DNA of 64,000 nt, taken from Hymenobacter sediminis. GTDB lineage: Bacteria; Bacteroidota; Bacteroidia; Cytophagales; Hymenobacteraceae. The translations under genes were made by a program, and so were the position numbers. Where the stretch lies: contig NZ_QKNS01000006.1 of the NCBI RefSeq assembly GCF_003231285.1, positions 310,001 to 374,000 of the forward strand, read 5' to 3'. The notes beneath the pieces were generated by a model that had not been told where the DNA came from, did not search any database, and was given only the letters and a program-made list of their open reading frames with translations. Positions 51,348 through 59,617 of the stretch are shown here, piece by piece (position 1 is the stretch's first letter; the number at the start of each line of letters is the position of its first letter).

Positions 51348-51410
51348 ACTTAAGTGGGATAAGCAGCACTGAGGCAGGCCAGCCGAGGGAGTTGAGCGAG
51401 AAATAAACGA

Positions 51411-51508
51411 ACGTCATGTCGAGCTGGTCGAGACATCTTGCGTGCTGATGGTGGAGTAGCAATCAGACGTCAGCACGCGAGCTGTCTCGACCAGCTCGAC
51501 ATGGCCGT
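51411..51508. repeat. Family A inverted repeat, copy A10
   Basis: Arms CGTCATGTCGAGCTGGTCGA / TCGACCAGCTCGACATGGCC. The spacer is the reverse complement of the A4 spacer, so the element is present in both orientations. Confidence 0.9.
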
Positions 51509-51651
51509 CTTTTAATATTCACAACCAGGGCTTTATCACCTAGCTACTCCAGTCCCTACCCCTCCCTGGTTATCAAACCCGCTGCTCGCCACGGCGCTGT
51601 CGGCCGCCGGTGCGTACATACGCCCAGTGTGTACTCTATAACTGCAAGGGC

Positions 51652-52077
51652 ATGGCCTCAACAACCGATTTGCAACGCTTTCTGGACGCCCAGCGCACGG
51701 ATTACCCAGTAGCGTTGGCCGAAATAAAAAATGGCCGCAAGCGCAGCCACTGGATGTGGTACATCTTCCCCCAAATCCGAGGCCTGGGCTTCAGCGAAAC
51801 CTCAAAGTTCTACGCTATCTGGGACCGCGCCGAAGCGGAGGCCTTTCTCCAACACCCCGTACTAGGGCCGCGCCTGCTGGAAATATCCCGGGCCCTGCTC
51901 GACCTCCCCGGCACCAACGCCACCGCCATCTTCGGCAGCCCCGATGATGTGAAGCTGAAATCCTCCATGACGCTGTTTTCCTGCGTGCCCAACGCCGACC
52001 CCGTCTTTGACCAAGTGCTGGACAAATTTTTCCACGGCGACCCCGACGGCAAAACCCTACAGCAGCTTAGCCGCTGA
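51652..52077 (+). CDS. DUF1810 family protein
   Basis: 141 aa, cytoplasmic. The start at 51652 (MASTTDLQRFLDAQ) fits the family; a frame open from 51610 is not needed. Family marks are RFLDAQ, the SHWMWYIFPQIRGLG block near residues 29-43, and FGSPDDVKLKSSMTLF near the C-terminus. DUF1810 proteins are small and helical; the ESHWMW-type motif resembles an enzyme pocket, but no activity is established. It stands alone between two family A repeats. Confidence 0.93.
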   Translation: MASTTDLQRFLDAQRTDYPVALAEIKNGRKRSHWMWYIFPQIRGLGFSETSKFYAIWDRAEAEAFLQHPVLGPRLLEISRALLDLPGTNATAIFGSPDDVKLKSSMTLFSCVPNADPVFDQVLDKFFHGDPDGKTLQQLSR

Positions 52078-52116
52078 GCTGCTCGCTCTTTCAGCAACTA
52101 GATGCCTCGCTAGAAC

Positions 52117-52230
52117 TGTCATGCTTGATCTGGCGTCCGCCCCGCGAAGCATTTTTACCGCTAACTTCCTACGTGAGGATGTAAGGGTAGAGATGCTTCG
52201 CGGGGCGGACGCCAGATCAAGCATGACAGA
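52117..52230. repeat. Family A inverted repeat, copy A11 (long divergent arms)
   Basis: Left arm CTGTCATGCTTGATCTGGCG...CGCGAAGCAT; right arm ATGCTTCGCG...CGCCAGATCAAGCATGACAG. The 21-nt variable middle differs from all other copies yet is fully complementary within this one. Confidence 0.92.
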
Positions 52231-52256
52231 CGGTTTGAGCAGAATAGTCCTGCTTC

Positions 52257-53249
52257 CTACCCCTGCAAAATTCCTTCAATCCGTGCCAGTTCTTCCGCGC
52301 TGAATTGTAGGTTGTCCAGGCAGCGCAGGGAGTCGGAGAGCTGGTCGGGTTTGCTGGCGCCGATGAGTACGGACGTTACTCGCTCGTCGCGCAGAATCCA
52401 GCTTAGGGCCATTTGAGCCAGACTTTGGCCGCGCTCCTGGGCCAGGGCGTTGAGCTGCTGCACCTGGTTCATGCGCTCGGGCGTAAGCTGGTTTTCGGTG
52501 AGGAAGCCTACCCCCTTGGCCACGCGCGAATCCTCGGGGATGCCGTGCAGGTACTTGTCCGTGAGCAGGCCCTGGGCCAGGGGCGAAAACGGGATGCACC
52601 CTACCCCTTCCTCGCCCAGCAAGTCCAGCAACCCGTCTTCCACCCACCGCTCGAACATGGAGTACTTGGGCTGGTGAATCAGGCAGGGCGTGCCCAGCTC
52701 GCGCAGAATCCGCATGGCCTCGGCGGCCTCCTGGGGCTGGTAGTTGCTGATGCCCACGTACAGGGCCTTGCCCTGGCGCACTACTTGGTCGAGGGCGCCC
52801 ATGGTTTCCTCCAGGGGCGTATCGGGGTCGGGTCGGTGAGAATAGAAGATGTCCACGTACTCCAGCTTCATGCGCTTCAGACTCTGGTCGAGGCTGGAAA
52901 TAAGGTACTTGCGCGAACCCCACTCGCCGTAGGGCCCTTCCCACATGTGGTAGCCGGCCTTGGTGGAGATGATGAGTTCGTCGCGGTAGCCGCGGAAATC
53001 CTCTTTCAGGATGCGGCCGAAGTTGATTTCCGCCGAGCCGGGAGGCGGACCGTAGTTGTTGGCCAGGTCAAAGTGGGTCACGCCGCTGTCGAAGGCCCGG
53101 TGCAGGGTAGACCGGAAGTTCTGGAGCACGTCCACGTCGCCGAAGTTGTGCCAGAGGCCCAAGGACACGGCCGGCAGCTTCAGGCCGCTGCGGCCGCAGC
53201 GGCGGTACTGCATGGAGGAATAGCGGGTAGGGCTTGGTTGGTAGGGCAT
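52257..53249 (-). CDS. Aldo/keto reductase, YghZ (L-glyceraldehyde-3-phosphate reductase) type
   Basis: 330 aa from the start at 53249 (MPYQPSPTRYSSMQYRRCG); the longer frame to 53423 runs through the divergent AraC start. It has the YghZ-like N-terminus GRSGLKLPAVSLGLWHNFGD, catalytic Asp/Tyr in FDLANNYGPPPGSAE, Lys in IISTKAGYHMW and His in IFYSHRPDPDTP. The C-terminus has the NADPH site SVLIGASKPDQL. E. coli YghZ detoxifies methylglyoxal and L-glyceraldehyde-3-phosphate; the same is likely here. Divergent from an AraC-type regulator, which probably controls it. Confidence 0.94.
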   Translation of the reverse strand: MPYQPSPTRYSSMQYRRCGRSGLKLPAVSLGLWHNFGDVDVLQNFRSTLHRAFDSGVTHFDLANNYGPPPGSAEINFGRILKEDFRGYRDELIISTKAGYHMWEGPYGEWGSRKYLISSLDQSLKRMKLEYVDIFYSHRPDPDTPLEETMGALDQVVRQGKALYVGISNYQPQEAAEAMRILRELGTPCLIHQPKYSMFERWVEDGLLDLLGEEGVGCIPFSPLAQGLLTDKYLHGIPEDSRVAKGVGFLTENQLTPERMNQVQQLNALAQERGQSLAQMALSWILRDERVTSVLIGASKPDQLSDSLRCLDNLQFSAEELARIEGILQG

Positions 53250-53415
53250 GGGTAGGAAAGGGTAGATACCGTTAGGGCGGCAAGTACGCAGGAAGCCGGA
53301 AATACTTCGTACGGTGCCGGGAGTTTTTGCGCCGACCAGCCTACTTTTCCCGACCTTTTGCCCGACAACCCGGCCCGCGCCAGGCCCTACCCCTTCCCTC
53401 TGCCTCAACCGCCCG
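53250..53415. promoter_or_regulatory. Divergent promoter region, aldo/keto reductase and AraC regulator
   Basis: 166 bp between starts on opposite strands. Expected to hold both promoters and the AraC operator; no operator was identified by eye. Confidence 0.5.
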
Positions 53416-54285
53416 ATGAGCACCCTGATTCCGACCTACCGGCTGCAGTACTTCGTCCGCCCCAACGACGAGGTGGCAGACGTGTTTTTCCTCGACGAGC
53501 ACACGCACACCGGCGGTCCGCCCCTTGGGGTGCCGTACCGGGGCAATTACTACAAGATTGGCATCTGCCTACGCGGCACGGCGGAGCTGAAAGCCAACCT
53601 GGAAACTTACGCCATCGAGCCGGGCAGCCTGATGCTCATTACGCCCCACATCATCAAGGAATGGACGTCTTTTTCCGCTGACCACGACAGCCTGTCGGTT
53701 TTCTTTACCCCGGAGTTTATCACCACCCGCAACCACATTCCCGTTGATCATTTTCAGTTTCTGGAGAATGCCACCCGCCATGTGCTGCCGCTTGCAGCCG
53801 CGGAGGCGGCTAGCATCACGGCGTCGTTGCGGCTGTTGCAGCAGAAGTTTCAGGCCCCAGCTCCCTACCGCAACCAGGTCATCAAAAGCCTGATTAACAG
53901 TCTGCTCTTTGAGGTAGTGGGCCTCTACGACCAGCAGCAGGCGGCGCTCCAGGCCACCCAAACCCGCAGCCAGCTGCTCACGGCCGAGTTCAAGCACTTA
54001 GTAAACACACACAGCACCTCCGAGCGCAGCGTGAAGTTCTACGCCGACCACCTGTGCATCACGCCCAAGCACCTCACCGAAACGGTAAAGCAGACCACCG
54101 GCAAAACCGCCGGCGAGTGGATTGAGGAAGCCGTGATGCTGGAAGCCAAAGCCCTGCTGCAAAACCAGCAGCTCACCGTAGCCCAGGTAGCCGACCTGCT
54201 GCACTTCACCGACCAATCGGCCTTCAGCCGGTTTTTCCGCAACAGCCTCGGCCTCTCCCCCACGGCCTATAAGCAGGCCAGCTGA
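53416..54285 (+). CDS. AraC-family transcriptional regulator
   Basis: 289 aa from ATG 53416. An N-terminal cupin-like ligand domain (about 20-160: YKIGICLRGTAELKANLE, GSLMLITPHIIKEW) and a C-terminal double HTH (about 185-289) with the signature VAQVADLLHFTDQSAFSRFF and NSLGLSPTAYKQ. It reads divergently from the YghZ-type reductase, the usual place for a local regulator. Probably activates it in response to an electrophile or ligand; inference from position only. Confidence 0.94.
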   Translation: MSTLIPTYRLQYFVRPNDEVADVFFLDEHTHTGGPPLGVPYRGNYYKIGICLRGTAELKANLETYAIEPGSLMLITPHIIKEWTSFSADHDSLSVFFTPEFITTRNHIPVDHFQFLENATRHVLPLAAAEAASITASLRLLQQKFQAPAPYRNQVIKSLINSLLFEVVGLYDQQQAALQATQTRSQLLTAEFKHLVNTHSTSERSVKFYADHLCITPKHLTETVKQTTGKTAGEWIEEAVMLEAKALLQNQQLTVAQVADLLHFTDQSAFSRFFRNSLGLSPTAYKQAS

Positions 54286-54315
54286 GTAGCGGTAGCAAGC
54301 TGCGAAATAGAGCTA

Positions 54316-54377
54316 GCTAGTTCCCCTCCTCAGATGATTCTGCGCATCAAGCGGCGTGGGGTTAGGGGTGGCGGATG
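54316..54377. repeat. Family B half copy, B5
   Basis: A left arm only: TTCCCCTCCTCAGATGATTC followed by the module TGCGCATCAAGCG (54341-54353), as in B4. No right arm was found; a family A copy follows 22 bp later. Confidence 0.75.
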
Positions 54378-54399
54378 GGGTAGAATAACTACAAAAGAA

Positions 54400-54493
54400 C
54401 GTCATTCCGAGCTTGTCGAGGAATCTCGCTCGAATCGTTGAGTTAGCACTACAACGTCAGCACGCGAGATGTCTTGACAAGCTCGACATGACG
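54400..54493. repeat. Family A inverted repeat, copy A12
   Basis: Arms GTCATTCCGAGCTTGTCGAG / CTTGACAAGCTCGACATGAC with spacer containing ACAACGTCAGCACGCGAG. Same side by side arrangement with a B arm as in B4/A9. Confidence 0.88.
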
Positions 54494-54720
54494 TTATGGC
54501 TAGTTGTGATGCTGTAATTGCTCTGGTGCTATTGTGTTAAACTCCCACCCTTGAATCCAGGCCGCTTGGGGGAACTAGCCTATAGCTTATGGCTAAGGTG
54601 GCTGATACTTCAGGGGGCGCCTGCGCATTCCGCCATTTTGCCCAACCTTCCCGCCATTTTGCTCTTCCCGGCGGCCTGGTCACGGAGCACCTTTGCAGTG
54701 TATCCGTAACCCATTTTCCT

Positions 54721-55581
54721 ATGATTCTGATAACCGGCGCTACCGGCCACATCGGCTCCGTTGTTCTGGAGCAGCTTCTGCGCAAGCTCCCCGCCCACCA
54801 ACTCGCTGCCCTGGTGCGCGACGAAACCAAGGCCACCCACCTGCAAACCCAGGGCGTGAGCATCCGGGTAGGCGACTACCGCGACTCAGCCTCCCTGGAG
54901 CAGGCCATGCAAGGCATCAGCAAAGTGCTGCTGGTATCCGGCGGGGCCGACGAAGACGGCCTGCAGCAGCACTACAACGTGGTAGATGCCGCCAAAAAAG
55001 CCGGCGTACGGTGCATAGCCTACACCGGCCGCGCCCTCCAGGACCCCGCTACTCTCACCAACCAACTTATGGTGCGCCACTTCCAGACGGAAGACTACAT
55101 CCGGGCCAGTGGCCTCTCTTACCTGCTATTCCGCAACATTCTGTACATGGACACGCTACCCCAGTTCGTAGGTCCGCAGGTGTTTGATAAGGGCATTCAG
55201 CTCCCGGCCGGGGAGGGCCGCGTGGCCTTCGCCCTGCGCCGCGACATGGGCGAGGCCATTGCCAACGTGCTGGCCGATGACGCCTGCGAGAACCGCATCT
55301 TCACCTTCACCGGCGCCGCTACCTATTCCTTCACCAACGTGGCCCAGGCCCTGAGCGAGCTGTCCGGCCGGCCCGTGGCGTACACCCCCATTGAAGAGCA
55401 AGAGTTCAAAGCTCGACTGCGTACCCAGAGTCTACCCGAGGTAGCGGTAGAGCGCATCACCGGCTTCCTCACCGACATCAAAAACGGCCAGGAATCCACC
55501 GTCACCGCCGAGCTGGCCGACTGGCTGGGCCGCCCATCTACCCCGCTGAAAGAGGGAGTGAAGGAGATATTCAAGCTGTGA
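54721..55581 (+). CDS. NmrA-like NAD(P)-binding reductase
   Basis: 286 aa from ATG 54721. The N-terminal Rossmann loop ITGATGHIGSVVLEQLL is followed by VVDAAKKAGVRCIAYTG, DYIRASGLSYLLFRNILYMD and AFALRRDMGEAIANVL, matching atypical short-chain reductases of the NmrA/QorB (quinone oxidoreductase 2) type. Members bind NADP(H) and act on quinones or serve as redox sensors. The ORF extension to 54589 has no conserved look. It ends with an unusually long terminator hairpin. Confidence 0.92.
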   Translation: MILITGATGHIGSVVLEQLLRKLPAHQLAALVRDETKATHLQTQGVSIRVGDYRDSASLEQAMQGISKVLLVSGGADEDGLQQHYNVVDAAKKAGVRCIAYTGRALQDPATLTNQLMVRHFQTEDYIRASGLSYLLFRNILYMDTLPQFVGPQVFDKGIQLPAGEGRVAFALRRDMGEAIANVLADDACENRIFTFTGAATYSFTNVAQALSELSGRPVAYTPIEEQEFKARLRTQSLPEVAVERITGFLTDIKNGQESTVTAELADWLGRPSTPLKEGVKEIFKL

Positions 55582-55591
55582 ATAAATAACT

Positions 55592-55657
55592 CTCGACTTG
55601 CACCTAACAATAAAGCCTGGCAATGCTGCTGGGCTTTATTGTTAGGTGCAAGTCGAG
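55592..55657. terminator. Perfect 26-bp terminator hairpin
   Basis: CTCGACTTGCACCTAACAAT... is exactly complementary to ...ATTGTTAGGTGCAAGTCGAG with a 13-base loop. It closes the NmrA-like gene. Confidence 0.85.
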
Positions 55658-55787
55658 TGCGCCGCTGTCATTGTATAAATTCACCATCAAAACCATGAAG
55701 GCGTTGCACGAGCATCTGGAATTTTTGGCCAAAATTGTGCTGGCTCGCTCTTAAAATGATTCCTATAACCTTTTGTTTGTTGGCAAT

Positions 55788-56330
55788 ATGAGGGGACTTC
55801 GACGTTTTTTATTGTTGTGTCTATTTCCATTAGCTTGTTACTCTCAGCAACTCCCCAATGCACAAGCTCAACTATACTATCAAGAAGCTTACCGTTACAT
55901 CCTGAAAAGCCCGGAACTGAATGAGCTGAAACCATCGTGCATCGCTGTGTTTGACAGCATCGTTTCGCTACCTCAGTCTAATTTCTCTGAGCAATTAAAA
56001 AACCACTGGGGCTACGTGGGCACCAAAAAGGAAAGCCAATTGCTGGATTCTCTATTCAGCCTCGATGAGTCAACTTATCACAAACCCTATTATTCACCCA
56101 TCACTGCCAACTTGACCACCGCATCAGGCGCAGAGAAAGGCTGTCTGGTTATCATGTTCTCTCGCCTGAGCAACAACCTGCTTCTGGCCGAGGTCAGTGA
56201 CAACCAGGAGGGCGGCTCCGGACGCAAAAGTGTTATTTCTATCTTCGATCAATCAATACTATACCTGTTCATATTCGGAGCAGATAAAAAGATACAGAAA
56301 CACTACACGCAGATTCTGAGCCATAATTAG
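55788..56330 (+). CDS. Hypothetical exported protein, AT-rich gene
   Basis: 180 aa from ATG 55788. The N-terminal signal (MRGLRRFLLLCLFPLAC, either lipobox PLAC or cleavage after YSQ) is followed by a Tyr/Leu/Gln-rich mature protein with a helical QLYYQEAYRYILKSP segment and a beta-rich C-terminus (GCLVIMFSRLSNNLLLAEVSD). I do not recognise a family. Its base composition is lower in GC than the neighbours, as in the lipoprotein at 58.9 kb and the membrane protein at 61.5 kb, which may mean lateral gain. Confidence 0.75.
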   Translation: MRGLRRFLLLCLFPLACYSQQLPNAQAQLYYQEAYRYILKSPELNELKPSCIAVFDSIVSLPQSNFSEQLKNHWGYVGTKKESQLLDSLFSLDESTYHKPYYSPITANLTTASGAEKGCLVIMFSRLSNNLLLAEVSDNQEGGSGRKSVISIFDQSILYLFIFGADKKIQKHYTQILSHN

Positions 56331-56755
56331 TAATTAGACAATTCATTTAGAACCCTTTGCAGAATAGAGAGCAGTTGAGGCCGGTATGCCTCTGTCAAAG
56401 TATCACGCTCTTCATCTTCTTTCCGCAAAGCGTTGGGCGCCCAATGACGGCGCTCCTCTCCTAACGGAAGTCTATAATCTGGGAGTGGTATGCTTCTACT
56501 ATCCCCAGCTCGTCAGCTGTCAGGGGCAATTCCATGCTGTTTCAGCCAATACAAATTGTTCTTCAGACGCAGTATGCCCAGGGGCAATTCCACTTGATTG
56601 GTAACAATTGAGCGAGACGTCGAAATAAATTTCTTTAGCGGGCTAACTGATTTTGGAGGATTAGGCATGTTTCTCATGTAGCCCATGACAAATAGAATAT
56701 AAGCCGCCAAAGTTAAATTTCTCCCCGACCTTCGGCCACCTTATTTCTGTTTTCG
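56331..56755. other. AT-richer gap with short direct repeats
   Basis: 425 bp without a supported gene. A 13-bp direct repeat AGGGGCAATTCCA occurs at 56522 and 56580. Short frames (56386-56604 plus strand, 56513-56710 minus strand) show no family marks; one may be the remains of a lost gene. The end must hold the helicase promoter. Confidence 0.5.
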
Positions 56756-58771
56756 TTGTTACCAACGAATCCCAAATACCCAAATCTGTTGGCTGAACAA
56801 CCTACCTATACTGACCCTTACGCGCTGGAAAAAGAGCTGCGCAAGGTACAGGCCCTCATGAAGCTCGAGCAGCAGGAGGACCTAGAGCAATTCAAAATCA
56901 AAAGCGCCCAAGCCACCATTGCCGAGCGCCAAAAGCGGGGCCTCACCTGGTACCCCGTCAAAATAACCTCCGAGGACATTGGCTTCGGCGGCAAGCTGGT
57001 TATTGAGCTGGAGCGCCCGGCCGGAGTCGGCGGGCTGCACCTGTTTCAGGTGGGCAAGAACGCGGCCCTGTTCGGAAATATTCCCGGCCGCGCCGCCACC
57101 GACCGTCCTACCCTTTCGGGTGTGATTACCAGTGTCAAGCGCAACAAAATCCTGCTGGCAACCACCAAGGAAGACCTTCCCGACTGGGTGGATGAGGGCA
57201 AGCTGGGCGTGGACCTAACCTTCGACGAGGTCAGCTACCGCGAGATGGAGTACGCCCTGGGCAAAGTGATGGGCGCCTACGAAAGCCGCCTGGCCGAGCT
57301 GCGCGACGTGCTGCTGGGCGCCAAGCCGGCCCGCTACAAACCCGAATCGGAAGCCACGCTGTACTACCCCTCGCCCCTGAACGAAAGCCAGCTGGCAGCC
57401 GTGCGCCACGTACTGGCGGCCCAGGATGTGGCCATTATTCACGGCCCGCCCGGCACCGGCAAAACCACCACCCTGGTGCAGGCCATCCTGGAAACCATCC
57501 GGCGGGAGCGGCGGGTGCTGGTGTGCGCCCCCAGCAACACGGCCGTGGACTTGCTCACCGAAAAGCTGGCCGAGCGCGGCGTCAACGTCATTCGCATGGG
57601 CAACCCCTCGCGGGTGTCGGACCTCCTGCTGGAGCATACCCTGGATGCCCAGATTATGGCGCATAAGAGCTACCCTGAGCTGAAAAGCATGCGCCAGACC
57701 GCCGAGCAGTACCGCGAGCAGGCCGGTAAGTTCAAGCGCCATTTCGGCTGGGAGGAGCGCGAGGAGCGCCGTCAGCTGAAAGAGCAGGCTCACCTGCTGC
57801 TGCAGGAGTCGGACCAGCTGGAGCGCTACATCACGGAGGACCTCCTGGAGCAGGTGCAGGTGATTACGTGCACGCTGGTAGGAGCCGGCAACCGCGCTAT
57901 CCGCCACCTCTCCTACGAAACGGTGTTCATCGACGAGGCCGCACAGGCCCTGGAGCCGGGCTGCTGGATTCCGATTACCAAGGCCAACCGCGTGGTGCTG
58001 GCCGGCGACCACCAGCAGTTGCCGCCCACCGTGAAAAGCGAGAAGGCCGCGGCCCAGGGCTTGCGCGAAACTTTGTTCGAGAAGTGCATCCGCCGTCAGC
58101 CCGAAACGGCCCGCATGCTGGAAATTCAGTACCGCATGCACGAGCAGATCATGGAGTTCAGCTCGGAGCAGTTCTACGAGGGCCGGCTGAAAGCCGCGCC
58201 CAGCGTGGCCCACGCCGACCTGCCCGACTACGACCTGCGCTTCGCCCCGGATATGGCCGTGGAGTTTCTGGATACGGCCGGCTTCGGCTTCCAGGAGTTG
58301 GGCATCGACGAGAGCCGCTCCATTGCCAACCCTGAGGAAGCTGACCTGCTGCTCAAGCGCCTGGCCCAGCTCCTGGAGCCCTACGACGCCGCCGACCACA
58401 CCGAGGATCTGCTCACTATCGGGGTTATTGCCCCCTACCGCGCCCAGATCAACTACCTCAAAGATGCGGTGGAAGACAACGATGAGCTGGCAGGCCTGCT
58501 AGAGCACCGCATGCTCAGCATCGGCACCGTGGACGCCTTCCAGGGCCAGGAACGCGACATTATTGCCATCAGCCTCACCCGCAGCAACACCCAGGGCGAC
58601 ATTGGCTTCCTCTCCGACGTGCGCCGCATGAACGTGGGCATGACCCGCGCCCGCCGCAAGCTCCTGCTCGTCGGCGACTCCAGCACCCTGGGCTCTCACC
58701 CCTTCTACAAAGCCTTCCTCGACTACGTGGAAAGCATCGGGGCCTACCGCACCGCCTGGGAGCTGCAGTAA
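56756..58771 (+). CDS. Superfamily 1 DNA/RNA helicase, IGHMBP2 (SMUBP-2) type
   Basis: 671 aa from TTG 56756; an in-frame TTG at 56789 and ATG at 56858 are alternatives, and the conserved body begins about LMKLEQQEDLEQFKIKS. Helicase motifs: I GPPGTGKTTTLVQAIL near residue 230, Ia CAPSNTAVDLLTEKL, II VFIDEAAQALEP, III VLAGDHQQLPP, IV QYRMH, V VDAFQGQERDIIAISLTRSN, VI MTRARRKLLLVGD. An N-terminal OB-like domain (about 40-150) precedes them. Role in Bacteroidota is not defined; the family unwinds nucleic acid 5'-3'. Confidence 0.93.
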   Translation: MLPTNPKYPNLLAEQPTYTDPYALEKELRKVQALMKLEQQEDLEQFKIKSAQATIAERQKRGLTWYPVKITSEDIGFGGKLVIELERPAGVGGLHLFQVGKNAALFGNIPGRAATDRPTLSGVITSVKRNKILLATTKEDLPDWVDEGKLGVDLTFDEVSYREMEYALGKVMGAYESRLAELRDVLLGAKPARYKPESEATLYYPSPLNESQLAAVRHVLAAQDVAIIHGPPGTGKTTTLVQAILETIRRERRVLVCAPSNTAVDLLTEKLAERGVNVIRMGNPSRVSDLLLEHTLDAQIMAHKSYPELKSMRQTAEQYREQAGKFKRHFGWEEREERRQLKEQAHLLLQESDQLERYITEDLLEQVQVITCTLVGAGNRAIRHLSYETVFIDEAAQALEPGCWIPITKANRVVLAGDHQQLPPTVKSEKAAAQGLRETLFEKCIRRQPETARMLEIQYRMHEQIMEFSSEQFYEGRLKAAPSVAHADLPDYDLRFAPDMAVEFLDTAGFGFQELGIDESRSIANPEEADLLLKRLAQLLEPYDAADHTEDLLTIGVIAPYRAQINYLKDAVEDNDELAGLLEHRMLSIGTVDAFQGQERDIIAISLTRSNTQGDIGFLSDVRRMNVGMTRARRKLLLVGDSSTLGSHPFYKAFLDYVESIGAYRTAWELQ

Positions 58772-58802
58772 GTAGTCAAGCTACTTGGTATCAGACACCT
58801 GT

Positions 58803-58841
58803 AGCCGCTGTATGCTCCATAAAGTTGAGTATACAGCGGCT
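58803..58841. terminator. Hairpin terminator between convergent genes
   Basis: Stem AGCCGCTGTAT / ATACAGCGGCT with a 17-base loop, between the helicase and the minus-strand lipoprotein gene. T-poor on the plus side, so efficiency is uncertain. Confidence 0.55.
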
Positions 58842-58856
58842 GGAGGTGACGTTTCT

Positions 58857-59408
58857 TTAAGGCGCGAGGGTTATTGGTTGGAGTGTTGCGGTAGTTGTTT
58901 CAGTAGAAATCCAGCCCTTAATTTCGTATAGGTCACTAAAGAATCGTCTGTTTCCAGGCAGCTCCGAAATCGTTTGGTAAGCCACGTTGAAGTAATACCG
59001 TTGGTTCTCTTGGTCATAATGCCCGACTCCATCGCCAATTTGTTTGACCTTATGCTTGGAGCTATTACCGAAGTAAAGTAACTGCAACTTCTTGATGGAA
59101 TGTTTTTGCGGATCCAGCTGAACCCGCATCTGCAATGTACCCAGTGAGTCCTGCTTGCAAAGTATTGTAGCCGTGTAAATAGAGCCTGTCGCTATAACGT
59201 TGGATAGCTGCACTTTCCGATAAGCAACTGTTGAATCAGGCCATAATGTCGTGGCCTGTCCAGAATTAGCTGATATAAGCTTCCATTGTGAAGCTTTTTG
59301 AACGCTAACTTGATTTTTTCCGACCAACAATCCTGCAGAAGCCTGAGTACTGCACCCAATCAATACAATAGAGAGGCCGAACAAAAATGATAGGATGAAT
59401 CCACGCAT
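58857..59408 (-). CDS. Hypothetical lipoprotein, AT-rich gene
   Basis: 183 aa. Signal MRGFILSFLFGLSIVL with lipobox LIGC. The mature protein is beta-rich: SQWKLISANSGQATTLWP, TGSIYTATILCKQD, LQMRVQLDPQKHSIKKLQLL and the central VGHYDQENQRYYFNVAYQ. No named family recognised; a lipocalin- or jelly-roll-like fold is possible. It is lower in GC than its neighbours. A perfect palindrome lies 80 bp before its start. Confidence 0.75.
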   Translation of the reverse strand: MRGFILSFLFGLSIVLIGCSTQASAGLLVGKNQVSVQKASQWKLISANSGQATTLWPDSTVAYRKVQLSNVIATGSIYTATILCKQDSLGTLQMRVQLDPQKHSIKKLQLLYFGNSSKHKVKQIGDGVGHYDQENQRYYFNVAYQTISELPGNRRFFSDLYEIKGWISTETTTATLQPITLAP

Positions 59409-59487
59409 AGTAGTGCCTATTTAGGGCATAAAGCTAGACATAACCAGCTTGGCCTTGGCAATCCACTTCTAATCAAATTGACAGTTA

Positions 59488-59507
59488 AGTAATAAATCTT
59501 TATTACT
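59488..59507. promoter_or_regulatory. Palindrome upstream of the lipoprotein gene
   Basis: AGTAATAAA-TC-TTTATTACT is a perfect 9-bp inverted repeat, 80 bp before the minus-strand start at 59408. It may be an operator or the stem of a small RNA. Confidence 0.4.
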
Positions 59508-59546
59508 GCTCTCCGTATTTTCCCCCGTACCCCGTACTAACACGGA

Positions 59547-59579
59547 AAAGCCCCTTCGCTACGAACGGGGCTTTTTTTT
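59547..59579. terminator. Orphan terminator-like hairpin before the asparaginase gene
   Basis: Stem AAAGCCCCTTCG / CGAACGGGGCTTT (small mismatch) followed by eight Ts, 39 bp before ATG 59618 and with no plus-strand gene just upstream. Confidence 0.75.
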
Positions 59580-59617
59580 GTGCGTACCACCGCTACCACC
59601 CTACCCCTTCCCTCGCT

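Noticed and set aside
52117..52230. Transcription attenuator or riboswitch for the DUF1810 or aldo/keto reductase gene
   Set aside because: The structure is a family A repeat lying in a convergent gap after both genes, so it cannot be a leader.
11704..54377. Insertion sequences as an explanation for the family B repeats
   Set aside because: No transposase ORF inside or near any copy; the elements are only about 130 bp, so at most MITE- or REP-like.
1966..54493. CRISPR array as an explanation for the repeats
   Set aside because: Copies are kilobases apart, are inverted repeats with internal pairing, and have no regular spacers or cas genes.
56386..56710. Short ORFs on both strands between the AT-rich gene and the helicase
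   Set aside because: No family marks and no convincing start context; could be remains of a lost gene, but not supportable as genes.
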